Of a DNA stretch of 64,000 bases, positions 26,258 through 33,886 are shown piece by piece (position 1 is the first letter of the stretch; every line of letters starts with the position of its first letter). The position numbers and the translations under genes were made by a program. The notes beneath the pieces were generated by a model. It worked only from the letters and a program-made list of their open reading frames with translations, had not been told where the DNA came from and made no database searches. This DNA is from G963422705 sp963422705 (lineage in GTDB: Bacteria; Poribacteria; WGA-4E; WGA-3G), in NCBI GenBank assembly GCA_963422705.1, contig OY730443.1:1736001-1800000 (forward strand), in the 5' to 3' direction.

Positions 26258-26845
26258 GCGTTTTTTTTACCAAATGTGGGTTCATTTCGTTTCCAACATT
26301 TTCGTGGATTTGCTGAGACGTCGTGCTCTGGAGATGACTTGTACTGAGGTGTTTTGCGATTTTGAACGGATTTTTAGGGGAGAACGAAATGGCCCTATAC
26401 CAATTGGAGAATTTAGTATTCTCGATGAGCTAAAAGCGGCAACGACAGCGTCAGAAAGGGAAATAAGGGGTAACTTTGCATAAAAAACGGCACAGAACAG
26501 GCTACAAGGCACTTGCAAAGGTTGTAACCCACCTGAAATTGACAGGATAGCGGACCGCAGAACAGGAGCATCAGAGACGTATAAAACGGACACCGCGGTA
26601 ACCGTTTTTCATGTGTATCATTTTTTTCTTGTAAAAAAGTAGCCTATGCTATCATGTAAATTGTCCTTCTCGGTAGTATCCTCATTTATTAGCTGCAACA
26701 CCAGTAGGCTTGATGCTAATGCCGCTGTGCTACTAAAGACGGGTTAGTAACGCTGGTTTCCATAATACCATATAAAAGGGAGAAATGTCGAGTATCCAAG
26801 CGATACGGCACTTTTCCATAACTTCATATCAATCGAGGAATCCAG

Positions 26846-27483
26846 ATGAATAAAAAAGTTTTTATTCCCATCGGAGCATTGATAATCGCGATTTGTGCGG
26901 TGGGTTTATTCTCGTTGCGTTCGGAGCAGCCAAGCGAGCCGATTAAGATTTACAAGGTGACGACACCCGCGAAGGCAAGCACGATACCCGCGGAGACATC
27001 AACGGAGACAGCCAAGAGAGAAAACACTAACAGACACCAGCACAGCAACGCGAGCGAGACAAGCGCGCAACTGGAAAGCCGTCACGGTGAAGATTGGGAG
27101 AAACCACAGGACACCCTAAATGCGAGCGAAAGCATTTCCTTTGGGGAGAGACGGAAAGCCAAACGCCTGAACCGCCGTCTGAAGCATATCTTGCAGAACA
27201 GCGTTATAACATTGCTTTAGCAAAATACTGGGAAAACTATCAGGAATATAGCAAGAAGTTTTGGGCTAACCACTCAGACTGGGAGAAATTGCAGGAAGAA
27301 TATGACAAATTACTTCCTAACTATGAAGTATTTCAGACGATGAGCGAGGCAGAAAAACGCAAAATTCGTGCCAAAATAGAGGCATGGAAGGAAAAGTTAG
27401 CACTGGTGAAAAAAGAGGAAGAAAAAATCCGTGCCGAAAAACCTACTTATCCCAGTGGCACTATGCAAGGGAGGAAAAACTAA
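26846..27483 (+). pseudogene. Membrane-anchored coiled-coil protein gene, frame-broken
   Basis: The first frame (26846-27220) begins with a signal-anchor (VFIPIGALIIAICAVGLFSL) and a Thr/Glu-rich linker, then loses protein-like character and stops. A second frame (27094-27483) holds the likely continuation: TPEPPSEAYLAEQRYNIALA followed by a charged helical, probably coiled-coil, region and an ending SGTMQGRKN. The two frames differ by -1, with the break near GGGGAG at about 27143. I see no classical slippery heptamer in phase, so a mutation or sequencing error is more likely than programmed frameshifting. Function unknown. Confidence 0.55.
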
Positions 27484-28008
27484 TGAAAAATATTCAATGC
27501 TTGGGCATAATATTTGTTATAGTTCTTTTCTCTCTACCAAGTTTTGATGCATTCGGGTGTGATACAGAACCCATAGAAACCACTGAAAAAGCATTAAGAA
27601 GGTCTTGAAATGCAAAAGATAGCGAGTTATGTAAGTGGTATGCAGCGAAATCTATTAGACAAACTGATTAGTGCAGCAAGTATCTCTGATTTAAACGAAC
27701 AAATCAGCGCGCAAAAAAAGGTGGTAGAAGCCACGGAACAAGCAGTTAGGGATGCAGAATACAATCATTTAATGTGTATGGTTTTCTACCTTACCGAGTC
27801 AATTACAGGTTTATGCGGCCATACCTACACACGGCTTAGTGAAGATTCACATGCATGGGTTTATTTTGACTGCGGTCATGCAGGCTGGAAATGCCAACCA
27901 GGTATTCACATTCATTATATCACCCATTGCCAAGAATGCTTTAAAGCTTATTACTTCTGTGAAGCTCACGAGCACAACAGCGGTTCATGTTGGCCAGGTT
28001 CACAATAG
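27483..28008 (+). pseudogene. Small secreted Cys/His-rich protein, probably frame-broken
   Basis: An ATG at 27483, overlapping the previous TAA (TAATG), opens a 41-codon frame that is mostly a signal peptide (CLGIIFVIVLFSLPSFDAFG). It stops at 27608. A second frame from 27610 encodes 132 residues: a helical region then a Cys/His-rich part (CGHTYT, FDCGHAGWKC, THCQECFKAYYFC, HEHNSGSCW) that could bind zinc. A +1 shift near 27596 would join them as one exported protein. Alternatively the second frame is its own gene, since AGAAGG lies at a fair distance from its ATG. Not recognised. Confidence 0.5.
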
Positions 28009-28204
28009 AGAGGCGATAAGCCTATAGTACAGAAGTTAAGAGACTGTAGATTTCTTAAAACAAAAATAGGAGGTGATGATTTAACATCACACCCCCGACT
28101 ACAAAAAGTATTGTGCCATAAAATCAGAAAAAAGTCAAATTTATTTTCAAGATTTTTTTCAAGAGTGCCAACTCGTAGTTTTTAGCATAGTATTTTTTGC
28201 ATAC

Positions 28205-28316
28205 CAAGAAGGGCATTTTATGCGACCTTTAGCAGAAGCAGCGACAGGGGCTGCGATAGATGCGAATACCCCTGTATTCCAAAGACGACAATTTGAATAC
28301 GAAGAAATGCCCTTGC
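28205..28316 (+). other. Nested inverted repeats, candidate structured RNA or tiny element
   Basis: Outer arms AAGGGCATTT (28209-28218) and AAATGCCCTT (28305-28314) are perfect 10-bp complements. Inside them ACAGGGG (28244-28250) pairs with CCCCTGT (28269-28275), and GCAGC/GCTGC offers a competing stem. The 28009-28439 gap otherwise has only a small GTGATG/CATCAC hairpin at 28073-28090. Confidence 0.4.
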
Positions 28317-28342
28317 AAGTTCCGTGCGTAATTATTCAATAG
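28220..28342 (+). CDS. Possible 40-residue small protein
   Basis: ATG at 28220 is preceded by GAAGGG at ideal spacing and opens a 40-codon frame (MRPLAEAATGAAIDANTPVF to the TAG at 28340). It coincides with the nested inverted repeat, so it may be chance. No homologue recognised. Confidence 0.2.
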   Translation: MRPLAEAATGAAIDANTPVFQRRQFEYEEMPLQVPCVIIQ

Positions 28343-28439
28343 GGCTCTTGTTTTTTACAAAACATGGGGAAATAGTCACTATAGATGAACCTATCCTCCT
28401 GTGATACCCTAATCTGGCAAATGAGGAGCGGATAAGATT

Positions 28440-29240
28440 ATGTCAAAATTAGGCCTGATTCATTACAACTACGCGAGTAAATCGCTTGACGATTTTCTTA
28501 AATTCACGAGTGAAACCGGATTCGGATATGTTGAACTCCAAATAGGCGATATCTGGGGCCCAGAAATCGCGAATCCTGAACGAAACGCCGAAGTTGTCAG
28601 AAAGCAGGTGGAATCCTACGGTTTGAAAGTCTCGGCGCTTGCCGCAGGAAACGATTTTGTCGTATTAGAAGAAAATGCGATTCAGGCACAAGTCACACGG
28701 ATGCGTCGCATCGCAAACCTCGCGAAACGACTCGGTACCTCAATTCTTCGCACTGAAGGGGGTTCTCCAAAGGATGCTGTTCCAGAGAACCGATGGGGTG
28801 AAGCAATGGCTGGCTGCTTGACGCGATGCCTTGAATTCGTGGAACCAAACGGGCTCTATCTCGCTGTTGATAATCACGGGGTGGTTACCAACGATGCGGA
28901 TTTGCAGGTTGAGTTGTTTGAGAGGGTTGGTTCCAAATATGTCGGCGCAAACATGGATACCATGAATTACCGATGGGCAGGACACACCCTAACTCGAGTC
29001 GGCAGATATTATGAGCTCATCGCGCCATATACCTTACATACGCATTTGAAAGATGGCACAGGTTCGCGTGGAAATTACCGTGGAGAAGCGTTGGGTGAAG
29101 GTGAAATCGAACTCGATAAGGCAATTCGCTGTTTAAAAGAAGCAGGGTACAACGGCGTCTGGTGCTGTGAATACGAGGGCAGAGAAAACGACGGGACTGG
29201 ACAGCGGAAGTGCTTCGTGTGGATGCAGACACACCTGTAG
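28440..29240 (+). CDS. Sugar phosphate isomerase/epimerase-like TIM barrel
   Basis: A 266-residue protein of the same superfamily as the gene at 3999. Seen: FGYVELQIGD (acidic ligand after an early strand), YGLKVSALAAGND, GTSILRTEGG, LYLAVDNHG, VGANMDTMN, YTLHTHLKDG and NGVWCCEYEGRE. These are at the usual metal-ligand positions of xylose-isomerase-like enzymes. Ribosome site GAGGAGCG precedes the ATG. The TAG stop at 29238-29240 abuts the right tip of an IS element. Confidence 0.78.
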   Translation: MSKLGLIHYNYASKSLDDFLKFTSETGFGYVELQIGDIWGPEIANPERNAEVVRKQVESYGLKVSALAAGNDFVVLEENAIQAQVTRMRRIANLAKRLGTSILRTEGGSPKDAVPENRWGEAMAGCLTRCLEFVEPNGLYLAVDNHGVVTNDADLQVELFERVGSKYVGANMDTMNYRWAGHTLTRVGRYYELIAPYTLHTHLKDGTGSRGNYRGEALGEGEIELDKAIRCLKEAGYNGVWCCEYEGRENDGTGQRKCFVWMQTHL

Positions 29241-29328
29241 TCAAGGCACCCACTGCCTAAAGGCAGGGGCTTGTGCTTCTCAGCGACTGCGGTTTTCTCA
29301 CCTTCCACCGTCTTATTATCGCTCCACT
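29241..29328 (-). ncRNA. Right end / predicted omegaRNA scaffold, copy 2
   Basis: Shares GAGAAAACCGCAGT-GCT and the terminal TTTA-loop hairpin with copy 1 despite diverged tnpB genes. By analogy with known TnpB systems the guide would be the adjoining host bases (29240 downward), antisense to the 3' end of the isomerase gene. Confidence 0.5.
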
Positions 29329-30501
29329 TCAGGCAGCCAAGCCTCCCCGTTTGATATTGATAGCAGCGTTTACGTCTCTATCGTGGTGGGAACCACATGC
29401 AGGACACGTCCACTGCAATAGCTTCAATGTTAGATTTTCGTTGTGATGTCCGCAATCCGAACACGGCTTCGTTGTCGGTGTCCATTGTCCAACTTGACGG
29501 AACTCACGATGATGTTTGAAACACTTGAACTTCAGAATCTCAACAAACTGCCCGAAGCAAAGGTCAGAAACTTTCCGGCCCCAGAGGCGTTTCATGCCTT
29601 CAAGGTTCAGTGTCTCGGTGACGATGGTATCAAACCTTCGGCAGAGGTCCGTGGCAAGTTTCCACTGCCAATCTTTGCGTTGGTTGGTAATCTTGCGATA
29701 CACCCGTGTGAGCTGACGGAGGCAACGCCACCAATTGTTAGAACCTTTGACTTTCCGCGAAAGGCTTTTGTAGCGTTTGCGAAGTTCGGGCAAGGCGTGT
29801 TTCAAGAATTGGGGCGATTGTATTTTCTCGCCCGTGTTCAACGTCAAAAATGCGTCCTTCATTCCGAAGTCTGCCCCAACACTTTCACCCGTAGCAGGCA
29901 GCACTTCTTTGGAGGTATCATCCGTCACGACATAGAGCCAATAGGTGCCGACAGCATCACGAAGGATTTGGATATAACGAACAGTCCCTTTCCAATCGCG
30001 ATGCTGATGAAAAGAAAACCAGTGTTTGTGGAATTTAAAGGATTGCGACGGCTCGTCCCACGCTTTGAAAGAGAGACGGACACGCCCTTCTTCAAGGAGA
30101 TAACCACTTTGAAACTTTGCAGAACGATATTTTCCGCGTTTCTTATATTTCGGACGTCCGACGCCGGGGATGTCAAAAAATCTTTCAAAAGCAATGTGGA
30201 GGCGTATGATTCCCGCGTCAAGTGTATCACGAGGTATCCAAGCCCAGTGTTTTTTGGTGCGTTTCAGCAAGTTTGTCAAGTGCGGTTGCAAGCGGAAACG
30301 CCCCGCATATTTACCGTATCTACGATAATAGCGGTTCTCAAGCTTGAGAAAGTGATTGTGAACATCGCACAAGTCGTCAAGCATATTACCAAGACGGACA
30401 TTTTTGGGGTGTTCTCGTATCGGATACTTATACGTTCTGCGATGTTGCTTTTGTTTTTTATTTCTTTGGCAAGCATGTTGCTTGCTACCTTTTTTCGCCA
30501 T
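29329..30501 (-). CDS. tnpB: TnpB, RNA-guided nuclease-type transposon protein (copy 2)
   Basis: A 390-residue protein clearly diverged from copy 1. RuvC residues are present: Asp in SVGADFGMKDAF, Glu in TETLNLEGMKRLWG and Asp in SHHDRDVNAAINI. The zinc ribbon is PCSDCGHHNE and WTCPACG. It has a basic N-terminal extension (KKGSKQHACQRNKKQKQHRR) absent from copy 1. It is intact, and inserted between the isomerase gene and the SAM hydrolase gene, opposite in strand to both. Confidence 0.93.
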   Translation of the reverse strand: MAKKGSKQHACQRNKKQKQHRRTYKYPIREHPKNVRLGNMLDDLCDVHNHFLKLENRYYRRYGKYAGRFRLQPHLTNLLKRTKKHWAWIPRDTLDAGIIRLHIAFERFFDIPGVGRPKYKKRGKYRSAKFQSGYLLEEGRVRLSFKAWDEPSQSFKFHKHWFSFHQHRDWKGTVRYIQILRDAVGTYWLYVVTDDTSKEVLPATGESVGADFGMKDAFLTLNTGEKIQSPQFLKHALPELRKRYKSLSRKVKGSNNWWRCLRQLTRVYRKITNQRKDWQWKLATDLCRRFDTIVTETLNLEGMKRLWGRKVSDLCFGQFVEILKFKCFKHHREFRQVGQWTPTTKPCSDCGHHNENLTLKLLQWTCPACGSHHDRDVNAAINIKRGGLAA

Positions 30502-30543
30502 CGGTTTTCACATATCACGTTTTTAACCCCTACGAAGTGGGTA

Positions 30544-30584
30544 GGCAGACACGTTACCAAGCGGCAACGCTTCGTATGTCTGTC
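30544..30584 (-). promoter_or_regulatory. tnpB 5' leader hairpin, copy 2
   Basis: Minus strand arms GACAGACA and TGTCTGCC with an inner GTTGCC/GGTAAC stem. It corresponds in position to the leaders of copies 1 and 3, with a different inner stem sequence. Confidence 0.55.
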
Positions 30585-30727
30585 AACGTGATATTATCAT
30601 GATACGACATTTTCGAGAGAATTTCAACCCTTGGCAAGCAAACGAAATGCACCCTTTTTTCGACACAATACAGGAGCGGGCATTCCTCCCCGAGCTAAAG
30701 CAGCAGGGTCTCCTGCCCGAAGATACA

Positions 30728-31552
30728 ATGAAAAAGAACTCCGGTATTATTACCCTAACGACTGATTTTGGAACCAGTGACGTTTATGTTGGGGTTATGA
30801 AGGGTGTTATCTTAGGTATCAATCCCGACGTACAGGTAGTTGACATCACTCACGCCATTCCACCGCAGGATGTTCGCGAGGCCGCTTTCTTAATCCCTTC
30901 CGCGCATCAATATTTCCCGAACGGCACAATTCACGTTATCGTCGTTGACCCGGGTGTCGGTAGCAATCGCCAAGCAATAGGGTGTCAAACTGAGAAGGCG
31001 TTTTTTGTTTGTCCTGACAACGGCATACTAACTTATCTGCTCCAACCGATTGAAACCGGCTATAGACAGCCACACATCCGGGAAATTGTGGCGATTGAGA
31101 ATCCGAAATATCTTTTACCTAACGTCAGCAATACGTTCCATGGTAGAGATATCTTCGCGCCTGTCGCAGCGCATTTATCACGCGGCATTCCGCTGACAAG
31201 TATCGGAAAACCGTTCCGAAACCTCAGACAATTGACACTGCCAGAGATGCATGTCTCTGGAGATACCCTTACAGGGCAGATTATCAAAATAGATTGTTTT
31301 GGGAATTTAATAACGAATATCTCTCAAAATGAGCTCGCCAGATTTACGAAAGCCGCCTCCACTTATACAATTCGCGTCGGCACCTTGGATATAGAGCGGG
31401 TAAACACGTCCTATGCTGAATCCGCGATTGGTGAACCTTTAGCGGTTATCGGCAGCTTCGGGTTATTAGAAATTGCTATCAACAGCGGGAACGCACAAGA
31501 ACGTTTCAAATTAGAACGTGGGGATGCTGTGACAATTCAGAAATTTGATTGA
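30728..31552 (+). CDS. SAM hydrolase / SAM hydroxide adenosyltransferase (DUF62 family)
   Basis: A 274-residue protein from the ATG at 30728. IITLTTDFGTSDVYVGVMKG is the hallmark, with Asp in the adenosyl-binding site. It is followed by VQVVDITHAIPPQDVREAAF, HVIVVDPGVGS and FFVCPDNGILT. The C-terminal domain contains TGQIIKIDCFGNLITNIS. These enzymes split SAM to adenosine and methionine. The frame is open upstream to 30599, but that extension (to PEDT) does not look like the family, so I start at MKKNSGII. It lies 36 bp before trpS and probably shares its transcript. Confidence 0.88.
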   Translation: MKKNSGIITLTTDFGTSDVYVGVMKGVILGINPDVQVVDITHAIPPQDVREAAFLIPSAHQYFPNGTIHVIVVDPGVGSNRQAIGCQTEKAFFVCPDNGILTYLLQPIETGYRQPHIREIVAIENPKYLLPNVSNTFHGRDIFAPVAAHLSRGIPLTSIGKPFRNLRQLTLPEMHVSGDTLTGQIIKIDCFGNLITNISQNELARFTKAASTYTIRVGTLDIERVNTSYAESAIGEPLAVIGSFGLLEIAINSGNAQERFKLERGDAVTIQKFD

Positions 31553-31588
31553 TGACGATACTAACGAAAAATCAGGAGAACGATTCAA

Positions 31589-32584
31589 TTGAAACAGATT
31601 GCTTTAACAGGCATCAAACCGACAGGGCAACCTCACATCGGTAACTACCTCGGTATGATTAAACCCGCGCTGGAACTCGCTATGGATTTCCAGGCGCTTT
31701 ACTTTATCGCCGATTATCATGCATTAACTACCGTGAAAGAACGGCAGCAGCTGCAAAATTTGACATATCAGGTTGCTGCGACATGGATAGCGTTAGGATT
31801 AAACCCGGATGAAGTGATTTTCTACCGTCAATCGGATATTCCTGAGGTATTTGAGTTAGCCTGGGTGTTATCCTGTTTCACAGCGAAGGGGCTGCTCAAC
31901 CGCGCACACGCCTACAAAGCCATAGTTGATGACAACGTTGCCGCGGGACGAGAAGCTGACAAGGGTATCAACGCGGGGTTATTTACGTACCCTGTTTTAA
32001 TGGCAGCCGATATCCTGCTCTTTGGCGCACACGTTGTCCCCGTAGGGTTGGACCAGCGGCAACACCTTGAGGTGACGCGAGATATTGCTCTGGCTTTTAA
32101 TAAAAACTATCGGAACGTTTTGACTATTCCAGAAGCTGTGATTCGGGAAGATGTCATGACTATCCCCGGACTTGACGGTAGAAAGATGAGCAAAAGTTAT
32201 AACAACGTCATCCCGCTTTTCGCGCCCCCTAACCAGATTCGCAAGCAGGTGATGGGAATTGTAACGGATTCCAAACGCCCTGAGGAACCGAAAGCGCCGG
32301 ATGAATGTAGTGTTTTTGCGCTCTATCAACATTTTGCAGATAAAGACGCGGTGGAGGCAAAACGGCAACTCTATCTTGGGGGTGGGCTCAGATACGGCGA
32401 TATGAAAAAGGAGCTCTTTGTGTTACTAGAGGAAACTTTTTCTGAACAACGCGAAACGTATAACGCGTTAATGGAAAATCGGGGAAAATTAGACAAAATC
32501 CTGCTGCAAGGTGCCGAGAAAGCGAGAGACATTGCGCGAATGATATTGAATCAGGTCCGGAAGTCCGTTGGTGTATCTTATTAA
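31589..32584 (+). CDS. trpS: Tryptophanyl-tRNA synthetase
   Basis: A 331-residue class I synthetase of normal bacterial TrpRS length. HIGH-type motif PTGQPHIGNYLGM is at about 11-23 and KMSKS in LDGRKMSKSYNN at about 200. LYFIADYHALT, GLFTYPVLMAADILLF and VPVGLDQRQHLEVTRD are the tryptophan- and ATP-binding segments. Translation starts at TTG (31589), supported by AGGAG ten bases upstream. Confidence 0.96.
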   Translation: MKQIALTGIKPTGQPHIGNYLGMIKPALELAMDFQALYFIADYHALTTVKERQQLQNLTYQVAATWIALGLNPDEVIFYRQSDIPEVFELAWVLSCFTAKGLLNRAHAYKAIVDDNVAAGREADKGINAGLFTYPVLMAADILLFGAHVVPVGLDQRQHLEVTRDIALAFNKNYRNVLTIPEAVIREDVMTIPGLDGRKMSKSYNNVIPLFAPPNQIRKQVMGIVTDSKRPEEPKAPDECSVFALYQHFADKDAVEAKRQLYLGGGLRYGDMKKELFVLLEETFSEQRETYNALMENRGKLDKILLQGAEKARDIARMILNQVRKSVGVSY

Positions 32585-32863
32585 TTGAGGCTGCATCAGA
32601 TTCTCACATCGAAGCGGGGACAGGGCGTGTGAAGGTATGCTAGAATGCTTCCTCTTCTGTTGTGCGGTGCACGCGCGCCCGGTTCAAGGGCATTCCGCGT
32701 CCGTGTCCAGTGCTTGGCATCTGTCCATATACCGGGTATTAGAAAAACAGTTGCTTCGTGATACTCACAACTCAGTAATTAATTACCGACGCTGCTAAGA
32801 ACGTAAACAGTTCGGATAAAGAAATCAACGTTTTTTACCATCCAAAATACTATATCTATAGGG

Positions 32864-33829
32864 CTACGCGTGTGATGTGTAATGTGTCCGCAAAAGTTTC
32901 TGATATTCGCTGTTCGCTGCCTGTGAATCCATTTCACCGTCAAGCACGCGACGGAGGCATTGCACAAAACCTACAGGTGCATCTTCGCCGAAGATAGTCC
33001 GCCCGAATAAAATCGCGCGTCCTCCATTTTGAACAACATTCTGCGCTAATGCAAACGTGCCCCGCGCATTTTGACGCGGCCCACCTAAAGCCCCAATCAC
33101 AAGCGTTTCGTCAAATTCACACAACTCAGTCCAGACGTCCGCAGTGGTATAAGCCGTTTTGATGAAACGGGGGCGTTGGTGTTTGCGGAGATAACTCATC
33201 GTTCGAACGATAGAGTCCGCGACGTACATTCCCCGTTTTTCCTCATCCATCCCCGGCAATTTAACATTCGGAAGAAAAACCTCCAACAAATGGTAAAACC
33301 CTTCAATTTCGCCAACAACGTGGGCGAATTGGATATACGCCTGCAGCATCCGCTCATCAACGGTAGGTTCGTTGTTGAGCGTAATTGAATACAGCCCGAG
33401 GTTCACCCGGCATTCCAAAGCGGGGCCAATGAGTGCTTCACAATACCGTTGCATATCTTCGGGAAATACCGTTTGAAAGGGCATTGACGGGCGCGAAGTA
33501 TACACGCCAAAACGTGGGTTCCAGATAGCTGTCTCTGAATTCATCCGAACAATGGGTGTGATGTGGGTACCTTCGAACAGGTTTTCTTCAAGTGCGAGTG
33601 TTTCCGCATCCGCTGGTGTCATCAGAAGTCCGTCCAATTGCCCATCTGCAACGAGTGCCCGTTGGAGCTGCAAAAATTCTGCATGTGTCCGATAGTGCGG
33701 TTTAGGATGCTGAACCTGTCCTAACCCTTTGATACCGGCAGATGCAAGTGGGTCCGCCGCGAAGACGAGGATGGGGCTTCGCGCTAGCAGCTCTGTGTCA
33801 TTAAGTTTGTCAAATATTCGAGTGCCCAT
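32864..33829 (-). CDS. DeoC/LacD-type class I aldolase family protein
   Basis: A 321-residue TIM barrel. The segment PRFIKTAYTT carries the likely Schiff-base lysine. LVIGALGGPRQNARGTFALAQ and GGRAILFGRTIFGED are the phosphate-binding strands typical of DhnA/LacD aldolases. LDGLLMTPADAETLA is an early strand. The substrate is not evident. It follows priA after 57 bp on the same strand, preceded by AAAGGA. The 32585-32863 gap on the other side holds no gene I can support. Confidence 0.6.
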   Translation of the reverse strand: MGTRIFDKLNDTELLARSPILVFAADPLASAGIKGLGQVQHPKPHYRTHAEFLQLQRALVADGQLDGLLMTPADAETLALEENLFEGTHITPIVRMNSETAIWNPRFGVYTSRPSMPFQTVFPEDMQRYCEALIGPALECRVNLGLYSITLNNEPTVDERMLQAYIQFAHVVGEIEGFYHLLEVFLPNVKLPGMDEEKRGMYVADSIVRTMSYLRKHQRPRFIKTAYTTADVWTELCEFDETLVIGALGGPRQNARGTFALAQNVVQNGGRAILFGRTIFGEDAPVGFVQCLRRVLDGEMDSQAANSEYQKLLRTHYTSHA

Positions 33830-33886
33830 CTATGATTCCTTTCCGTAAATTTTATGCAATACAAGAACGTGAGACAAAACCGCATG

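Larger units (their letters stand above)
29241..30590 (-). mobile_element. IS200/IS605-type tnpB-only element, copy 2
   Basis: On the minus strand: leader hairpin (30544-30584), tnpB, and a right-end hairpin with TTTA loop and bulged T (about 29250-29270) ending TTGAC at about 29240. The right tip is set by alignment with copy 1. The left tip is uncertain: the subterminal left hairpin found in the other two copies is not visible here, so this end may be truncated. Confidence 0.65.

Noticed and set aside
26274..26593. 69- and 103-codon frames on opposite strands
   Set aside because: No ribosome sites and no protein-like composition; probably non-coding.
27136..27150. Programmed -1 frameshift site
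   Set aside because: No X XXY YYZ heptamer in the correct phase near the junction.
29443..30591. 382-codon plus-strand frame
   Set aside because: Antisense shadow of tnpB copy 2; similar shadows occur opposite copies 1 and 3. The tnpB strand has all catalytic motifs.
30599..30727. N-terminal extension of the SAM hydrolase
   Set aside because: The 43 residues before MKKNSGII do not fit the family and lie next to the IS left end; the start at 30728 fits the normal length.
32585..32863. Search for a tRNA gene in the trpS-aldolase gap
   Set aside because: A GGTTCAA-like stretch is present but no cloverleaf could be drawn around it.
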